Assembly: GCA_014650475.1 (NCBI GenBank)
Contig: BMVA01000003.1
Location: 496,001-560,000, forward strand
Direction: 5' to 3'
Length of the DNA stretch: 64,000 bases
Source: Streptomyces albogriseolus
Lineage (GTDB): Bacteria; Actinomycetota; Actinomycetes; Streptomycetales; Streptomycetaceae
Position 1 is the first letter of the stretch; the number at the start of each line of letters is the position of its first letter. Position numbers and translations under genes: made by a program. The notes beneath the pieces are model-generated. The model had not been told where the DNA came from. It made no database searches and saw only the letters and a list, made by a program, of their open reading frames with translations. Positions 27,088 through 36,181 of this stretch are shown here, piece by piece.

Positions 27088-28200
27088 TCATGTCCCCTGC
27101 GGCGACCTCGGCGGGCTGACCGTCGTGCGGGGCGGCCGGCGCTGCGAGGACGTGCGCACGATCAGCTCGGTCGGTATCACCTGCTCGACCGGCTGGTCCG
27201 AGGCAACCCCCTCGATGGCGTCGATCAGCAGCTGCACCACCGCCGTGCCGATGCGGCGGGGTTTCAGGGAGAGCGTGGTGACGGGCGGTTCGGTGTTGGC
27301 GTAGACCGTGGACTCGCTGCAGCAGACGAGAAGCAGGTCTTCCGGTACGCGGAGCCCGTAGCGGCGGGCCGCGGCGAGCAGGTCGGTGCCGTTGGGGTCG
27401 AAGAGGCCGTAGACCGCGTCGGGGCGGTCCGGGCGGGCGAGCAGCCGGTCGGCGGCGACGGCGCCCGCGCACGGGTCGTGCGCCGGGTACGCCTCGTACA
27501 CCGGGTCCTGGCCCACCTGCTCGCACCAGCGCAGATAGGCGGTGGTCGACAGGTGGGTGTACGTGTCGGTGGTGGTGCCGGTCAGCAGGCCGATGCGGCG
27601 GGCGCCGGCGTCGGCGAGGTGGTCGAGGATGCCGAGCACGGCGGCCTCGTGGTCGTTGTCGACCCAGGCCGTGACCGGCAGGGAGCCGGCCGGGCGGCCG
27701 TCGGAGACCACGGGTAAGCCCTGGCGGACCAGCTCGCTGACCACCGGGTCCTGGTCGGAGGGGTCGATGACCACCGTGCCGTCCAGGGCCACGTTGGACC
27801 ACACGTCGTGACGGGAGGTCGCGGGCAGGATGACGAGGGCGTAGCCGCGGGCGAGCGCGGCGGAGGTGGCGGCCCGCGCCATCTCGGCGAAGTACGCGAA
27901 CTCGGTGAAGGTGAAAGGTTCATCCCCGTACGTCGTCACGGTCAGGCCGATGAGTCCGGACTTCCCGGTGCGGAGCGTTCGGGCGGCGGCCGAGGGGCGG
28001 TACCCCAGTCTGTCGGCCACCTCGCGGACGTGGCGCCGGGTGGCGTCCGGGAGCCGGCCCTTGCCGTTGAGGGCGTCGGAGACGGTCGTGATGGAGACTC
28101 CGGCGGCGGCGGCCACGTCCCTGATGCCCGCTCGACCCGGCCGGCTGCCTCGGCGTGAGGTTTCCGCGCGGCTCACCTGGTGCTTCCCTGCTGCTGTCAT
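27088..28200 (-). CDS. LacI/GalR-family transcriptional regulator
   Basis: The 370-residue protein has the LacI helix-turn-helix and hinge (IRDVAAAAGVSITTVSDALNGKGRLPDATRRHVREVADRLGYRPSAAARTL) at about 25-75 and a sugar-binding periplasmic-protein-like core (IGLTVTTYGDEP...VSELVRQGLPVVSDGRP...LLTGTTTDTY...DAVYGLFDPNGTDLLAAARRYGLRVPEDLLLVCCSES). ATG 28200 (MTAAGKHQVSR) is preferred, but there is no Shine-Dalgarno. A -10-like TACTAT lies 9 bp upstream, so a leaderless transcript is possible. Ligand and target are unknown; a TTGAACGTTCCAA operator-like site lies upstream. Confidence 0.9.
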   Translation of the reverse strand: MTAAGKHQVSRAETSRRGSRPGRAGIRDVAAAAGVSITTVSDALNGKGRLPDATRRHVREVADRLGYRPSAAARTLRTGKSGLIGLTVTTYGDEPFTFTEFAYFAEMARAATSAALARGYALVILPATSRHDVWSNVALDGTVVIDPSDQDPVVSELVRQGLPVVSDGRPAGSLPVTAWVDNDHEAAVLGILDHLADAGARRIGLLTGTTTDTYTHLSTTAYLRWCEQVGQDPVYEAYPAHDPCAGAVAADRLLARPDRPDAVYGLFDPNGTDLLAAARRYGLRVPEDLLLVCCSESTVYANTEPPVTTLSLKPRRIGTAVVQLLIDAIEGVASDQPVEQVIPTELIVRTSSQRRPPRTTVSPPRSPQGT

Positions 28201-28638
28201 GGCGAGCCGATAGTAGGGCTCATGCGGTGGGGTAGGGCGGACGCATATGCACGCATTGACAGGCACGTTTCTGCATGATCATCCGGGATCAATTGCCATG
28301 GAAACCATGGGTGTTGAACGTTCCAATACCAGTCCCTGACGTGTCGGTGCATGCGTGCCTGGCGAGGGTGCGATGTTGCGAAGAGGTCTCAACTCACCTG
28401 CACGGGTGACGCGCGCCACGGCGTGAACCACCGGCGCGTAGATATATGTGCGGCGCGCCCCTGGCACGCACGCCCTTCGCACCCGTACGGGTGATGTTGC
28501 CTGTGTTGTCCCTGTGACGCATGAGGAGGAAGGCCCCGTCGTCGCCCCTATACGCAGCGACGCCGAATCCTCATAAGGTGAGCAGTATTGGATGTCGGCG
28601 GCGGTCATGAGCCGCCGGTCTTCGCGAGGAGGACTGCG
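28201..28638. promoter_or_regulatory. LacI-aminotransferase divergent region with operator-like palindromes
   Basis: This is a 438-bp gene-free interval. TTGAACGTTCCAA at 28314-28326 has the central CG typical of LacI-family operators. CACCTGCACGGGTG (28395-28408) and the perfect palindrome CACCCGTACGGGTG (28480-28493) are two related copies 85 bp apart, suggesting a second regulator. A -10-like TAGATAT occurs near 28438. Confidence 0.45.
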
Positions 28639-29718
28639 GTGAGCGAGACGAGCCCCAAGCTGCGCGCCGAGCTGGAGGGGATCCCCACCTACAAGCCGGG
28701 CAAGCCCGCGGCGGCCGACGGACCGGTGGCGTACAAGCTGTCCTCCAACGAGAACCCCTACCCGCCGCTGCCGGGCGTGATGGAGACGGTGACGGCCGCC
28801 GCCTCCTCCTTCAACCGCTACCCGGACATGGCCTGCACCGCCCTCACGGCCGAGCTGGCCGAGCGGTTCGGGGTGCCGGCGTCCCACGTCGCCACGGGCA
28901 CCGGATCGGTCGGCGTGGCCCAGCAGCTGCTGCAGGCCACCTCCGGCCCCGGCGACGAAGTGATCTACGCCTGGCGCTCCTTCGAGGCGTACCCGATCAT
29001 CACGCAGATCAGCGGCGCCACGTCCGTGCAGGTTCCGCTGACCGAGGGCGATGTGCACGACCTGGACGCGATGGCCGACGCGATCACCGACCGGACCCGG
29101 CTGATCTTCGTCTGCAATCCCAACAACCCGACCGGCACCGTGGTACGCCGGGCCGAGCTCGAACGCTTCCTCGACCGGGTGCCCCGCGACGTCCTGGTGG
29201 TGCTGGACGAGGCCTACCGCGAGTTCATCCGCGACCCGGAGGTGCCGGACGGCGTGGAGATCTACCGCGAGCGGCCGAACGTCTGCGTTCTGCGGACCTT
29301 CTCGAAGGCGTACGGTCTCGCCGGGCTGCGCGTCGGTTTCGCCATCGCCCATGAGCCGGTGGCCGCGGCCCTGCGCAAGACGGCCGTGCCGTTCGGCGTG
29401 AGCCAGATCGCCCAGGAGGCGGCGATCGCCTCGCTGCGCGCCGAGGACGAGCTGATCGGCCGGGTCGGCTCCCTGGTGTGCGAGCGCAACCGGGTGGTCG
29501 ACGGGCTGCGTGCCCAGGGCTGGACGGTGCCCGAGACCCAGGCCAACTTCGTGTGGCTGCGGCTGGGGGAGCGCACCGTGCCGTTCGCGCAGGCGTGCGA
29601 GCAGGCGGGCGTGGTCGTCCGTCCGTTCCCCGGTGAGGGTGTGCGGGTCACCGTCGGCGAGACGGAGGCGAACGACATCTTCCTGAAGGTCGCCGAGGAG
29701 TTCCACGACCAGGGCTGA
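28639..29718 (+). CDS. hisC: Histidinol-phosphate/aromatic-amino-acid aminotransferase
   Basis: The 359-residue class I/II PLP aminotransferase has [13 protein letters not shown] (N-terminal substrate region), [20 protein letters not shown] and the lysine-containing [14 protein letters not shown], where Lys binds PLP. HisC-like enzymes acting at aromatic residues (phenylalanine/tyrosine aminotransferase) are hard to separate from true HisC. It lacks his-operon neighbours, so aromatic aminotransferase is as likely; symbol given for family only. GTG 28639 has GAGGAGGA nine bases upstream. Confidence 0.87.
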   Translation: MSETSPKLRAELEGIPTYKPGKPAAADGPVAYKLSSNENPYPPLPGVMETVTAAASSFNRYPDMACTALTAELAERFGVPASHVATGTGSVGVAQQLLQATSGPGDEVIYAWRSFEAYPIITQISGATSVQVPLTEGDVHDLDAMADAITDRTRLIFVCNPNNPTGTVVRRAELERFLDRVPRDVLVVLDEAYREFIRDPEVPDGVEIYRERPNVCVLRTFSKAYGLAGLRVGFAIAHEPVAAALRKTAVPFGVSQIAQEAAIASLRAEDELIGRVGSLVCERNRVVDGLRAQGWTVPETQANFVWLRLGERTVPFAQACEQAGVVVRPFPGEGVRVTVGETEANDIFLKVAEEFHDQG

Positions 29719-29754
29719 CCTGCGGCCACAGCAAGCCTGACCTGCGTACACGAG

Positions 29755-29785
29755 GAGCGGTCGGCGGTTCGTCCGCCGGCCGCTC
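29755..29785 (+). terminator. Terminator after the aminotransferase
   Basis: GAGCGGTCGGCGG/CCGCCGGCCGCTC, a 13-bp stem with one T-G wobble and a 5-nt loop, lies 37 bp past the stop. Confidence 0.75.
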
Positions 29786-29901
29786 GCATATGTCCGGGAC
29801 CGGCCGGCGGTCCCCGTCGGGGTGATTTCGGCGAAGGGGTTGACGTCACACGGGACCCCCCTTCCGGGTCGGAAAAGCAGTAGGTCATAATTGCTTGTGA
29901 A

Positions 29902-29917
29902 TGTGAACGCGTTCACA
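29902..29917. promoter_or_regulatory. Rex operator (ROP) for cydABCD
   Basis: TGTGAACGCGTTCACA is a perfect 16-bp palindrome identical in form to the Rex operator TTGTGAAnnnnTTCACAA. It lies about 90 bp upstream of cydA, just after a CATAAT -10-like box (29886-29891). Rex senses NADH/NAD+ and represses cyd genes in aerobic conditions, so this site should make the oxidase redox-responsive. Confidence 0.88.
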
Positions 29918-30002
29918 AGCGCATCCCGTTTCTCCCGAGATGGCCGGGGACGGAGCGGGACCCGCGCGGCTGCTGCACCACGGCGAAGTAAGGAGCGACG
30001 AC

Positions 30003-31508
30003 GTGGATCTGGCTCTGGCGCCGGAGACCCTGGCGCGATGGCAGTTCGGCATCACCACCGTCTACCACTTCCTCTTCGTTCCCCTGACGATCTCGCTCGC
30101 CGCCCTCGTCGCCGGGCTGCAGACCGCCTGGGTGCGGACGGAGAAGGAGAAGTACCTCAGGGCGACGAAGTTCTGGGGCAAGCTTTTCCTGATCAACATC
30201 GCGATGGGCGTCGTCACCGGCATCGTGCAGGAGTTCCAGTTCGGCATGAACTGGTCCGACTACTCGCGCTTCGTCGGTGATGTCTTCGGCGCCCCGCTCG
30301 CCTTCGAGGCGCTGATCGCCTTCTTCTTCGAGTCCACCTTCATCGGCCTGTGGATCTTCGGCTGGGACCGGCTGCCGAAGCAGATCCACTTGGCCTGCAT
30401 CTGGATGGTGTCGATCGGCACGCTGCTGTCGGCGTACTTCATCCTCGCCGCCAACTCCTGGATGCAGCACCCGGTCGGCTACCGGATCAACGGGGAGAAG
30501 GGCCGCGCCGAGCTCACCGACTTCTGGCTGGTGCTGACCCAGAACACCACGCTCAACCAGGTCTTCCACAGCTTCTCGGCGGCCTTCCTCACCGGCGGCG
30601 CCTTCATGGTCGGCATCGCGGCCTTCCACCTGATGCGCAAGAAGCACATCCCGGTGATGCGCACCTCGCTGCGGCTCGGCCTGGTCACCCTGGCGGTCGG
30701 TGGACTGTTCACCGCGATCAGCGGCGACACCCTCGGCAAGGTCATGTATGAGCAGCAGCCGATGAAGATGGCCGCCGCCGAGGCCCTCTGGGACGGCGAG
30801 GAGCCGGCGCCCTTCTCCGTCTTCGCCTACGGCGACGTCGACAAGGGGCACAACAAGGTCGCCCTGGAGATCCCCGGCCTTCTGTCCTTCCTCGCCCACA
30901 GCGACTTCGAGTCCTACGTGCCCGGCATCAACGACACGAACGAGGCGCTGCAGGAGAAGTTCGGGCCCGGCGACTACAAGCCCATCGTGCCCGTCGCCTA
31001 CTGGGGCTTCCGCTGGATGATCGGGTTCGGCATGGCCTCCTTCTCGGTGGGTCTGCTGGGGCTGTGGCTCACCCGGAAGAAGTTCCTGCTGCCGGCCGCG
31101 TACCGCACCGGCGAGGACGAGGTGCCGCGTCTGGTGCTGCTGAAGCGCCCGCTCGGCTCCCGGCTGACCCGGCTGTACTGGCTGGCCGCGGTGTGGACGA
31201 TGGCCTTCCCGCTGATCGCCAACGCCTGGGGCTGGATCTTCACCGAGATGGGCCGTCAGCCCTGGGTCGTCTACGGCGTCATGCGGACCGAGGACGCGGT
31301 CTCCCCGAACGTGTCGCAGGCCGAGGTCATCACCTCGATGACCGTCTTCACCCTGCTCTACGCCGTGCTGGCCGTCATCGAGGTCAGGCTGCTCGTCAAG
31401 TACGTCAAGGCGGGGCCGCCCGAGCTGAGCGACCCCGACCTCAACCCGCCCACGAAGCTCGGCGGCGACCTCCGTGACGCCGACAAGCCGATGGCCTTCT
31501 CGTACTAG
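30003..31508 (+). CDS. cydA: Cytochrome bd ubiquinol/menaquinol oxidase subunit I
   Basis: The 501-residue membrane protein has about nine helices and CydA hallmarks: TLARWQFGITTVYHFLFVPLTI (N-terminal His heme ligand), FFFESTFIGLWIFGWDRLPK, and EMGRQPWVVYGVMRTEDAVSPN (GRQPW motif near the quinone/heme site). The Q-loop, in the segment around 245-330, is of the short type common outside proteobacteria. GTG 30003 has AAGGAG nine bases upstream. It reduces O2 using menaquinol with no proton pumping. First gene of cydA-cydB-cydCD, under Rex control. Confidence 0.97.
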   Translation: MDLALAPETLARWQFGITTVYHFLFVPLTISLAALVAGLQTAWVRTEKEKYLRATKFWGKLFLINIAMGVVTGIVQEFQFGMNWSDYSRFVGDVFGAPLAFEALIAFFFESTFIGLWIFGWDRLPKQIHLACIWMVSIGTLLSAYFILAANSWMQHPVGYRINGEKGRAELTDFWLVLTQNTTLNQVFHSFSAAFLTGGAFMVGIAAFHLMRKKHIPVMRTSLRLGLVTLAVGGLFTAISGDTLGKVMYEQQPMKMAAAEALWDGEEPAPFSVFAYGDVDKGHNKVALEIPGLLSFLAHSDFESYVPGINDTNEALQEKFGPGDYKPIVPVAYWGFRWMIGFGMASFSVGLLGLWLTRKKFLLPAAYRTGEDEVPRLVLLKRPLGSRLTRLYWLAAVWTMAFPLIANAWGWIFTEMGRQPWVVYGVMRTEDAVSPNVSQAEVITSMTVFTLLYAVLAVIEVRLLVKYVKAGPPELSDPDLNPPTKLGGDLRDADKPMAFSY

Positions 31509-31528
31509 GCCGAGGGAGCTGCACTGTC

Positions 31529-32533
31529 ATGGAACTGCACGACGTCTGGTTCGTCCTGATCGCCGTCCTGTGGACCGGCTACTTCTTCCTCGAAGGGTTC
31601 GACTTCGGGGTCGGTGTCCTCACCCGGCTGCTGGCCCGTGACCGGGCCGAGAAGCGGGTGCTCATCAACACCATCGGGCCGGTGTGGGACGGCAACGAGG
31701 TCTGGCTGCTCACGGCCGGCGGCGCCACCTTCGCCGCCTTCCCCGAGTGGTACGCCACCCTCTTCTCCGGCTTCTACCTGCCGCTGCTCGCCATCCTGGT
31801 CTGCCTGATCGTCCGCGGTGTCGCCTTCGAGTACCGGGCCAAGCGGCCCGAGGAGAACTGGCAGCGCAACTGGGAGACGGCGATCTTCTGGACCTCGCTG
31901 CTCCCGGCGTTCCTGTGGGGTGTCGCCTTCGGCAACATCGTGCGCGGGGTCAAGCTCGACGCCGACTTCGAGTACGTGGGCACCGTCTGGGACCTGCTCA
32001 ACCCGTACGCCCTGCTGGGCGGTCTGGTCACGCTCACCCTGTTCACCTTCCACGGCACGGTGTTCACGGCCCTCAAGACGGTCGGGGAGATCCGGGAGCG
32101 GGCGCGGAAGCTGGCCCTGAAGGTGGGTCTGGTCACCGCCGTGCTGGCGCTGGTCTTCCTGGTGTGGACGCAGAGCGAGAGCGGCGACGGGGCCAGCTTG
32201 GTCGCGCTCGGTGTGGCGGTCGCCTCGCTGGTCGCCGCCCTGGGGGCCAACCAGGCGGGGCGCGAGGGATGGTCGTTCACCCTGTCCGGCGTCACCATCG
32301 TGGCCGCGGTGGCCATGCTCTTCCTGACGCTGTTCCCGAACGTCATGCCCTCCACCCTGGACCCCGAGTGGAGCCTGACCGTCACCAACGCCTCCTCGGG
32401 CCCGTACACGCTGAAGATCATGACCTGGCTCGCGGTCATCGCCACCCCGCTGGTGCTGCTCTACCAGGGCTGGACCTACTGGGTCTTCCGCAAGCGGATC
32501 GGCACCCAGCACATCGCCGATCCCGTGCACTGA
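31529..32533 (+). CDS. cydB: Cytochrome bd oxidase subunit II
   Basis: The 334-residue membrane protein carries the CydB start (LHDVWFVLIAVLWTGYFFLEGFDFGVGVL) and NVIGPVWDGNEVWL-type motif (NTIGPVWDGNEVWLLTAGG). It pairs with CydA to form cytochrome bd. It begins 20 bp after cydA with a GGGAG ribosome-binding site and ends 13 bp before the preferred cydCD start; the cydCD parS sequence follows directly. Confidence 0.97.
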   Translation: MELHDVWFVLIAVLWTGYFFLEGFDFGVGVLTRLLARDRAEKRVLINTIGPVWDGNEVWLLTAGGATFAAFPEWYATLFSGFYLPLLAILVCLIVRGVAFEYRAKRPEENWQRNWETAIFWTSLLPAFLWGVAFGNIVRGVKLDADFEYVGTVWDLLNPYALLGGLVTLTLFTFHGTVFTALKTVGEIRERARKLALKVGLVTAVLALVFLVWTQSESGDGASLVALGVAVASLVAALGANQAGREGWSFTLSGVTIVAAVAMLFLTLFPNVMPSTLDPEWSLTVTNASSGPYTLKIMTWLAVIATPLVLLYQGWTYWVFRKRIGTQHIADPVH

Positions 32534-32539
32534 GGGTGT

Positions 32540-32553
32540 GTTTCACGTGAAAC
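32540..32553. other. parS: parS site, perfect match, overlapping the cydCD start
   Basis: GTTTCACGTGAAAC overlaps the 5' end of the cydCD reading frame. The central GTG at 32547 is an in-frame start codon 11 bases after GAGG. Confidence 0.9.
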
Positions 32554-35500
32554 CAATCGACCCCCGCCTCCTCCGGTACGCGCGTGCCACCCGGGGCTTT
32601 CTGGCAGCGGTCGTCGGTCTCGGGGCCGTCGGCGCGGGGCTGGTCGTCGCCCAGGCCATGCTCATCGCCGAGATCGTCGTCGGCTCCTTCCAGGACGGAC
32701 GGTCCGTCGGGGAGCTGCGCACACCGCTGCTGCTGCTCGTCGCGGTGGCGGCCGGCCGGGGCCTGGTCGGCTGGCTGACCGAGCTGGCCGCGCACCGGGC
32801 GAGCGCCGCTGTGAAGTCGGAGCTGCGGGGGCGGCTGCTGGACAGGGCCACGGCACTGGGGCCGGGGTGGCTGGACGGGCAGCGCACCGGGTCGCTGGTC
32901 ACCCTGGCGACCCGGGGCGTCGACGCCCTCGACGGCTACTTCTCGCGGTATCTCCCCCAGCTGGGCCTCGCGGTGGTCGTCCCGGTCGCCGTGCTGGCGC
33001 GGATCGTCACGGAGGAGTGGGTGTCGGCGGCGATCATCGTCGGCACCCTGCCGCTCATCCCTGTCTTCATGGTGCTGATCGGCTGGGCCACGCAGAACCG
33101 GATGGACCGTCAGTGGCTGCTGCTGTCGCGGCTGTCCGGGCACTTCCTGGACGTCGTCGCCGGGCTGCCGACGCTGAAGGTCTTCGGGCGGGCCAAGGCG
33201 CAGGCCGAGTCGATCCGCAGGATCACCACCGAGTACCGGCGCGCGACCATGCGGACGCTGCGGATCGCCTTCATCTCGTCGTTCGCGCTGGAACTGCTCG
33301 CCACCCTCTCGGTGGCGCTGGTCGCCGTGACCATCGGCATGCGCCTGGTCCACGGCGAGCTGGACCTGTACACCGGTCTGCTCATCCTGATCCTGGCGCC
33401 GGAGGCGTATCTGCCGCTGCGTCAGGTCGGGACGCAGTACCACGCGGCCGCGGAGGGACTCGGCGCGGCCGAGGAGATCTTCACGGTGCTCGAGACACCG
33501 GTGCCCGCGACGGGGAAGGGCGCGGTGCCGCAGGGTGCCCTCTCCTTCGAGAACGTGACGGTCCGTTACCCCGGCCGTTCCACGGACGCCGTGACGGACG
33601 TGTCCTTCACCGTCGCCCCCGGCGAGACGGTCGCCCTGGTCGGGCCGAGCGGAGCCGGGAAGTCCACGCTGCTCAGCACGGCGCTGGGCTTCGTCCGCCC
33701 CGACGCGGGCCGGGTGAGCGTCGGCGGGGCCGACCTCACCGGGCTCGACCTCGCGGAGTGGCACCGCCGCGTCGCCTGGGTACCGCAGCGGCCGCACCTG
33801 TATGCGGGGACGATCGCGGAGAACGTCCGGCTGGCCCGCCCCGACGCGGACGACGCGGCGGTGCGGCGCGCGCTGCGGGACGCGGGCGCGCTGGACTTCG
33901 TGGACGCCCTCCCCCACGGCGCCGGCACCATGCTGGGCGAGGACGGGGCGGGCCTCTCGGCCGGGCAGCGGCAGCGGCTCGCGCTGGCCCGGGCGTTTCT
34001 CGCGGACCGTCCCGTGCTGCTGCTCGACGAGCCGACGGCCGCCCTCGACGGGGCCACGGAGGCCGAGGTCGTGGCGGCCGTACGGCGCCTGGCGGAGGGC
34101 CGGACGGTTCTGCTCGTGGTGCACCGCCCGGCACTGCTCGCCGTCGCCGACCGCGTGGTCCGGCTGACGGCGCCCGAGCCTCACGACGAGGTCGTGGCCA
34201 GTGCGGTCGGCTCCGGCCGGACGGACGCGGACACGGTGTCGGGCGGCGCCCCCGAGAAGCGTGCGGAGCCCGAAACGGTCCCCGACGCGTACCCCGAACC
34301 GGCCCCCGGCCGCATACTCGCCCGGGTCCGTGCCCTCTCTGGCGCCCGGCGGGGGAGGATCACCCTCGCGCTGCTCCTCGGCACGCTCGCCCTGGGCAGC
34401 GCCGTCGGTCTCATGGCCACGTCCGGCTGGCTCATCTCCCGGGCCTCGGAGCAGCCGCCCGTGCTGTACCTGATGATGGCCGTCACCGCGACGCGCGCCT
34501 TCGGCATCGGCCGGGCGGTGTTCCGCTACGCGGAGCGGCTGGTGTCCCACGACGCCGTGCTGCGCATGCTGGCGGACACCCGGGTCGCGGTCTACCGGCG
34601 GCTGGAACGCCTCGCGCCCGCCGGACTGCGCGGCACCCGCCGGGGTGACCTGCTGACCCGGCTGGTCTCCGACGTGGACGCGCTCCAGGACTACTGGCTG
34701 CGCTGGCTCCTGCCGGCAGGCGCCGCCGTCGCCGTGTCCGCCCTGTCCGTCGGCTTCACCGCGTGGCTGCTGCCCCAGGCCGGTGCCGTGCTCGCGGCCG
34801 GACTCCTGGCGGCGGGCGCAGGTGTCCCGCTGCTCACCGCCGCCGTGGCGCGGCGCACCGAGCGACGACTGGCCCCGGCCCGCGGCGACCTCGCCACCCG
34901 GGTGACCGATCTGCTCACCGGCACCGCGGAGCTGACCGTCGCCGGGGCGCTGCCCGCGCGGTCCGAGGGGACGCGGCGGGCGGACGGCGTCCTGACCCGC
35001 ATCGCCTCGCGCTCCGCCGCGGTCACCGGTCTCGGTGACGGGCTCACCGCGCTGATCTCCGGGCTGACCGTGGCCGCCGCCGCCCTCGTCGGGGTGCAGG
35101 GCGTGACCTCCGGCCGGCTCGACGGCGTGGCCCTGGCCGTGGTGGTCCTCACGCCGCTCGCCGCGTTCGAGGCGGTCCTCGGCATGCCCCTCGCCGTGCG
35201 CTACCGGCAGCGCGTGCGCCGCAGCGCGGAGCGCGTGTACGAGGTGCTGGACGCCCAGCCGCCCGTGCGTGAGCCGGAGACGCCCCGGCAGGCGCCCCTC
35301 TCGCCGTTCCCGCTCACCCTCAGGGGACTCGGCGCCCGCCACCCTGGGCAGGACCGGGACGCGCTCGCCGGGCTGGACCTGACGCTGGAGCGGGGCCGCC
35401 GCGTCGCGGTGGTCGGCCCCTCCGGCTCCGGCAAGACGACGCTCGCCCAGGTGCTGCTGCGGTTTCTGGACCCCGGCGCCGGCTCCTACACGCTCGCGGG

Positions 35501-36056
35501 TGTGGACGCCCGCGCCCTGGACGGGGACGACGTACGGCGCATGGTCGGGCTGTGTGCGCAGGACGCGCACCTGTTCAACAGCTCCGTCCGCGAGAACCTG
35601 CTGCTGGCGCGGAAGGACGCGACCGAGGCCGACCTGCGCGACGCGCTCCGCCGGGCCCGGCTGCTGGAGTGGGCGGACGGACTGCCGGACGGCCTGGACA
35701 CGCTCGTCGGTGAGCACGGTGCACGGCTCTCCGGGGGCCAGCGGCAGCGGCTCGCCCTGGCGCGGGCCCTGCTGGCGGACTTTCCCGTGCTGGTGCTGGA
35801 CGAGCCCGCCGAGCACCTCGACCTGCCGACCGCGGACGCGCTCACGGCCGATCTGCTGGCCGCCACCGAGGGCCGCGCCACCGTCCTCGTCACCCACCGG
35901 CTGGCCGGCCTGGAGGCGGTGGACGAGGTGATCGTGCTGGACGCGGGACGGGTGGTGCAGCGCGGACCGTTCGGGGAACTCCGATCCGTCGAGGGACCGT
36001 TGCGGGACATGGCGCTGCGGGAGGAGGAGGCCGGAGCACTGGTGGCGGTGTCCTAG
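32547..36056 (+). CDS. cydCD: Fused CydC-CydD ABC transporter for cytochrome bd assembly
   Basis: The product has about 1169 residues, twice the size of CydD or CydC. The first half (about 1-560) has six membrane helices and an ABC domain with Walker A GPSGAGKST, signature LSAGQ and LLLDEPTAALD; the second has GPSGSGKTT, LSGGQ and VLDEPAEHLD. In other bacteria CydD and CydC are separate and export thiols to the periplasm for cytochrome bd; fusion is common in actinobacteria. Two starts are possible: GTG 32538 (MFHVKP), where GAGG is only 2 bp away, and GTG 32547 with better spacing. The last ABC half has H-loop VLVTHRL. Confidence 0.95.
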   Translation: MKPIDPRLLRYARATRGFLAAVVGLGAVGAGLVVAQAMLIAEIVVGSFQDGRSVGELRTPLLLLVAVAAGRGLVGWLTELAAHRASAAVKSELRGRLLDRATALGPGWLDGQRTGSLVTLATRGVDALDGYFSRYLPQLGLAVVVPVAVLARIVTEEWVSAAIIVGTLPLIPVFMVLIGWATQNRMDRQWLLLSRLSGHFLDVVAGLPTLKVFGRAKAQAESIRRITTEYRRATMRTLRIAFISSFALELLATLSVALVAVTIGMRLVHGELDLYTGLLILILAPEAYLPLRQVGTQYHAAAEGLGAAEEIFTVLETPVPATGKGAVPQGALSFENVTVRYPGRSTDAVTDVSFTVAPGETVALVGPSGAGKSTLLSTALGFVRPDAGRVSVGGADLTGLDLAEWHRRVAWVPQRPHLYAGTIAENVRLARPDADDAAVRRALRDAGALDFVDALPHGAGTMLGEDGAGLSAGQRQRLALARAFLADRPVLLLDEPTAALDGATEAEVVAAVRRLAEGRTVLLVVHRPALLAVADRVVRLTAPEPHDEVVASAVGSGRTDADTVSGGAPEKRAEPETVPDAYPEPAPGRILARVRALSGARRGRITLALLLGTLALGSAVGLMATSGWLISRASEQPPVLYLMMAVTATRAFGIGRAVFRYAERLVSHDAVLRMLADTRVAVYRRLERLAPAGLRGTRRGDLLTRLVSDVDALQDYWLRWLLPAGAAVAVSALSVGFTAWLLPQAGAVLAAGLLAAGAGVPLLTAAVARRTERRLAPARGDLATRVTDLLTGTAELTVAGALPARSEGTRRADGVLTRIASRSAAVTGLGDGLTALISGLTVAAAALVGVQGVTSGRLDGVALAVVVLTPLAAFEAVLGMPLAVRYRQRVRRSAERVYEVLDAQPPVREPETPRQAPLSPFPLTLRGLGARHPGQDRDALAGLDLTLERGRRVAVVGPSGSGKTTLAQVLLRFLDPGAGSYTLAGVDARALDGDDVRRMVGLCAQDAHLFNSSVRENLLLARKDATEADLRDALRRARLLEWADGLPDGLDTLVGEHGARLSGGQRQRLALARALLADFPVLVLDEPAEHLDLPTADALTADLLAATEGRATVLVTHRLAGLEAVDEVIVLDAGRVVQRGPFGELRSVEGPLRDMALREEEAGALVAVS

Positions 36057-36075
36057 CCGGCGCCCGTGCACGCAC

Positions 36076-36114
36076 GAGGGGGCCGCCTCGACGCAGCGTC
36101 GAGACGGCCCCCTC
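36076..36114 (+). terminator. Terminator of the cydABCD operon
   Basis: A 10-bp outer stem (GAGGGGGCCG / CGGCCCCCTC) plus an inner CTCGACG...CGTCGAG stem lies 20 bp after the cydCD stop. It also follows the tiny minus-strand ORF below. Confidence 0.9.
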
Positions 36115-36121
36115 CGGCACG

Positions 36122-36181
36122 TCAGACGAGCCAGCCCACGAGGTGGGCGACACCGGCGAGCAGCTCGGTCAGAACGTTCAT
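36122..36181 (-). CDS. Possible 19-residue hydrophobic peptide, MNVLTELLAGVAHLVGWLV
   Basis: ATG 36181 is preceded by an AGGAGGA Shine-Dalgarno at ideal spacing (5 bases), and the frame ends TGA at 36122. The peptide MNVLTELLAGVAHLVGWLV is amphipathic or membrane-seeking. It lies between the cydCD terminator and a 351-bp gene-free region with two adjacent hairpins (36206-36227, 36229-36248) in its predicted leader. No family known to me. The strong ribosome-binding site is the only evidence that it is translated; it could be a short regulatory or membrane-active peptide. Confidence 0.5.
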   Translation of the reverse strand: MNVLTELLAGVAHLVGWLV

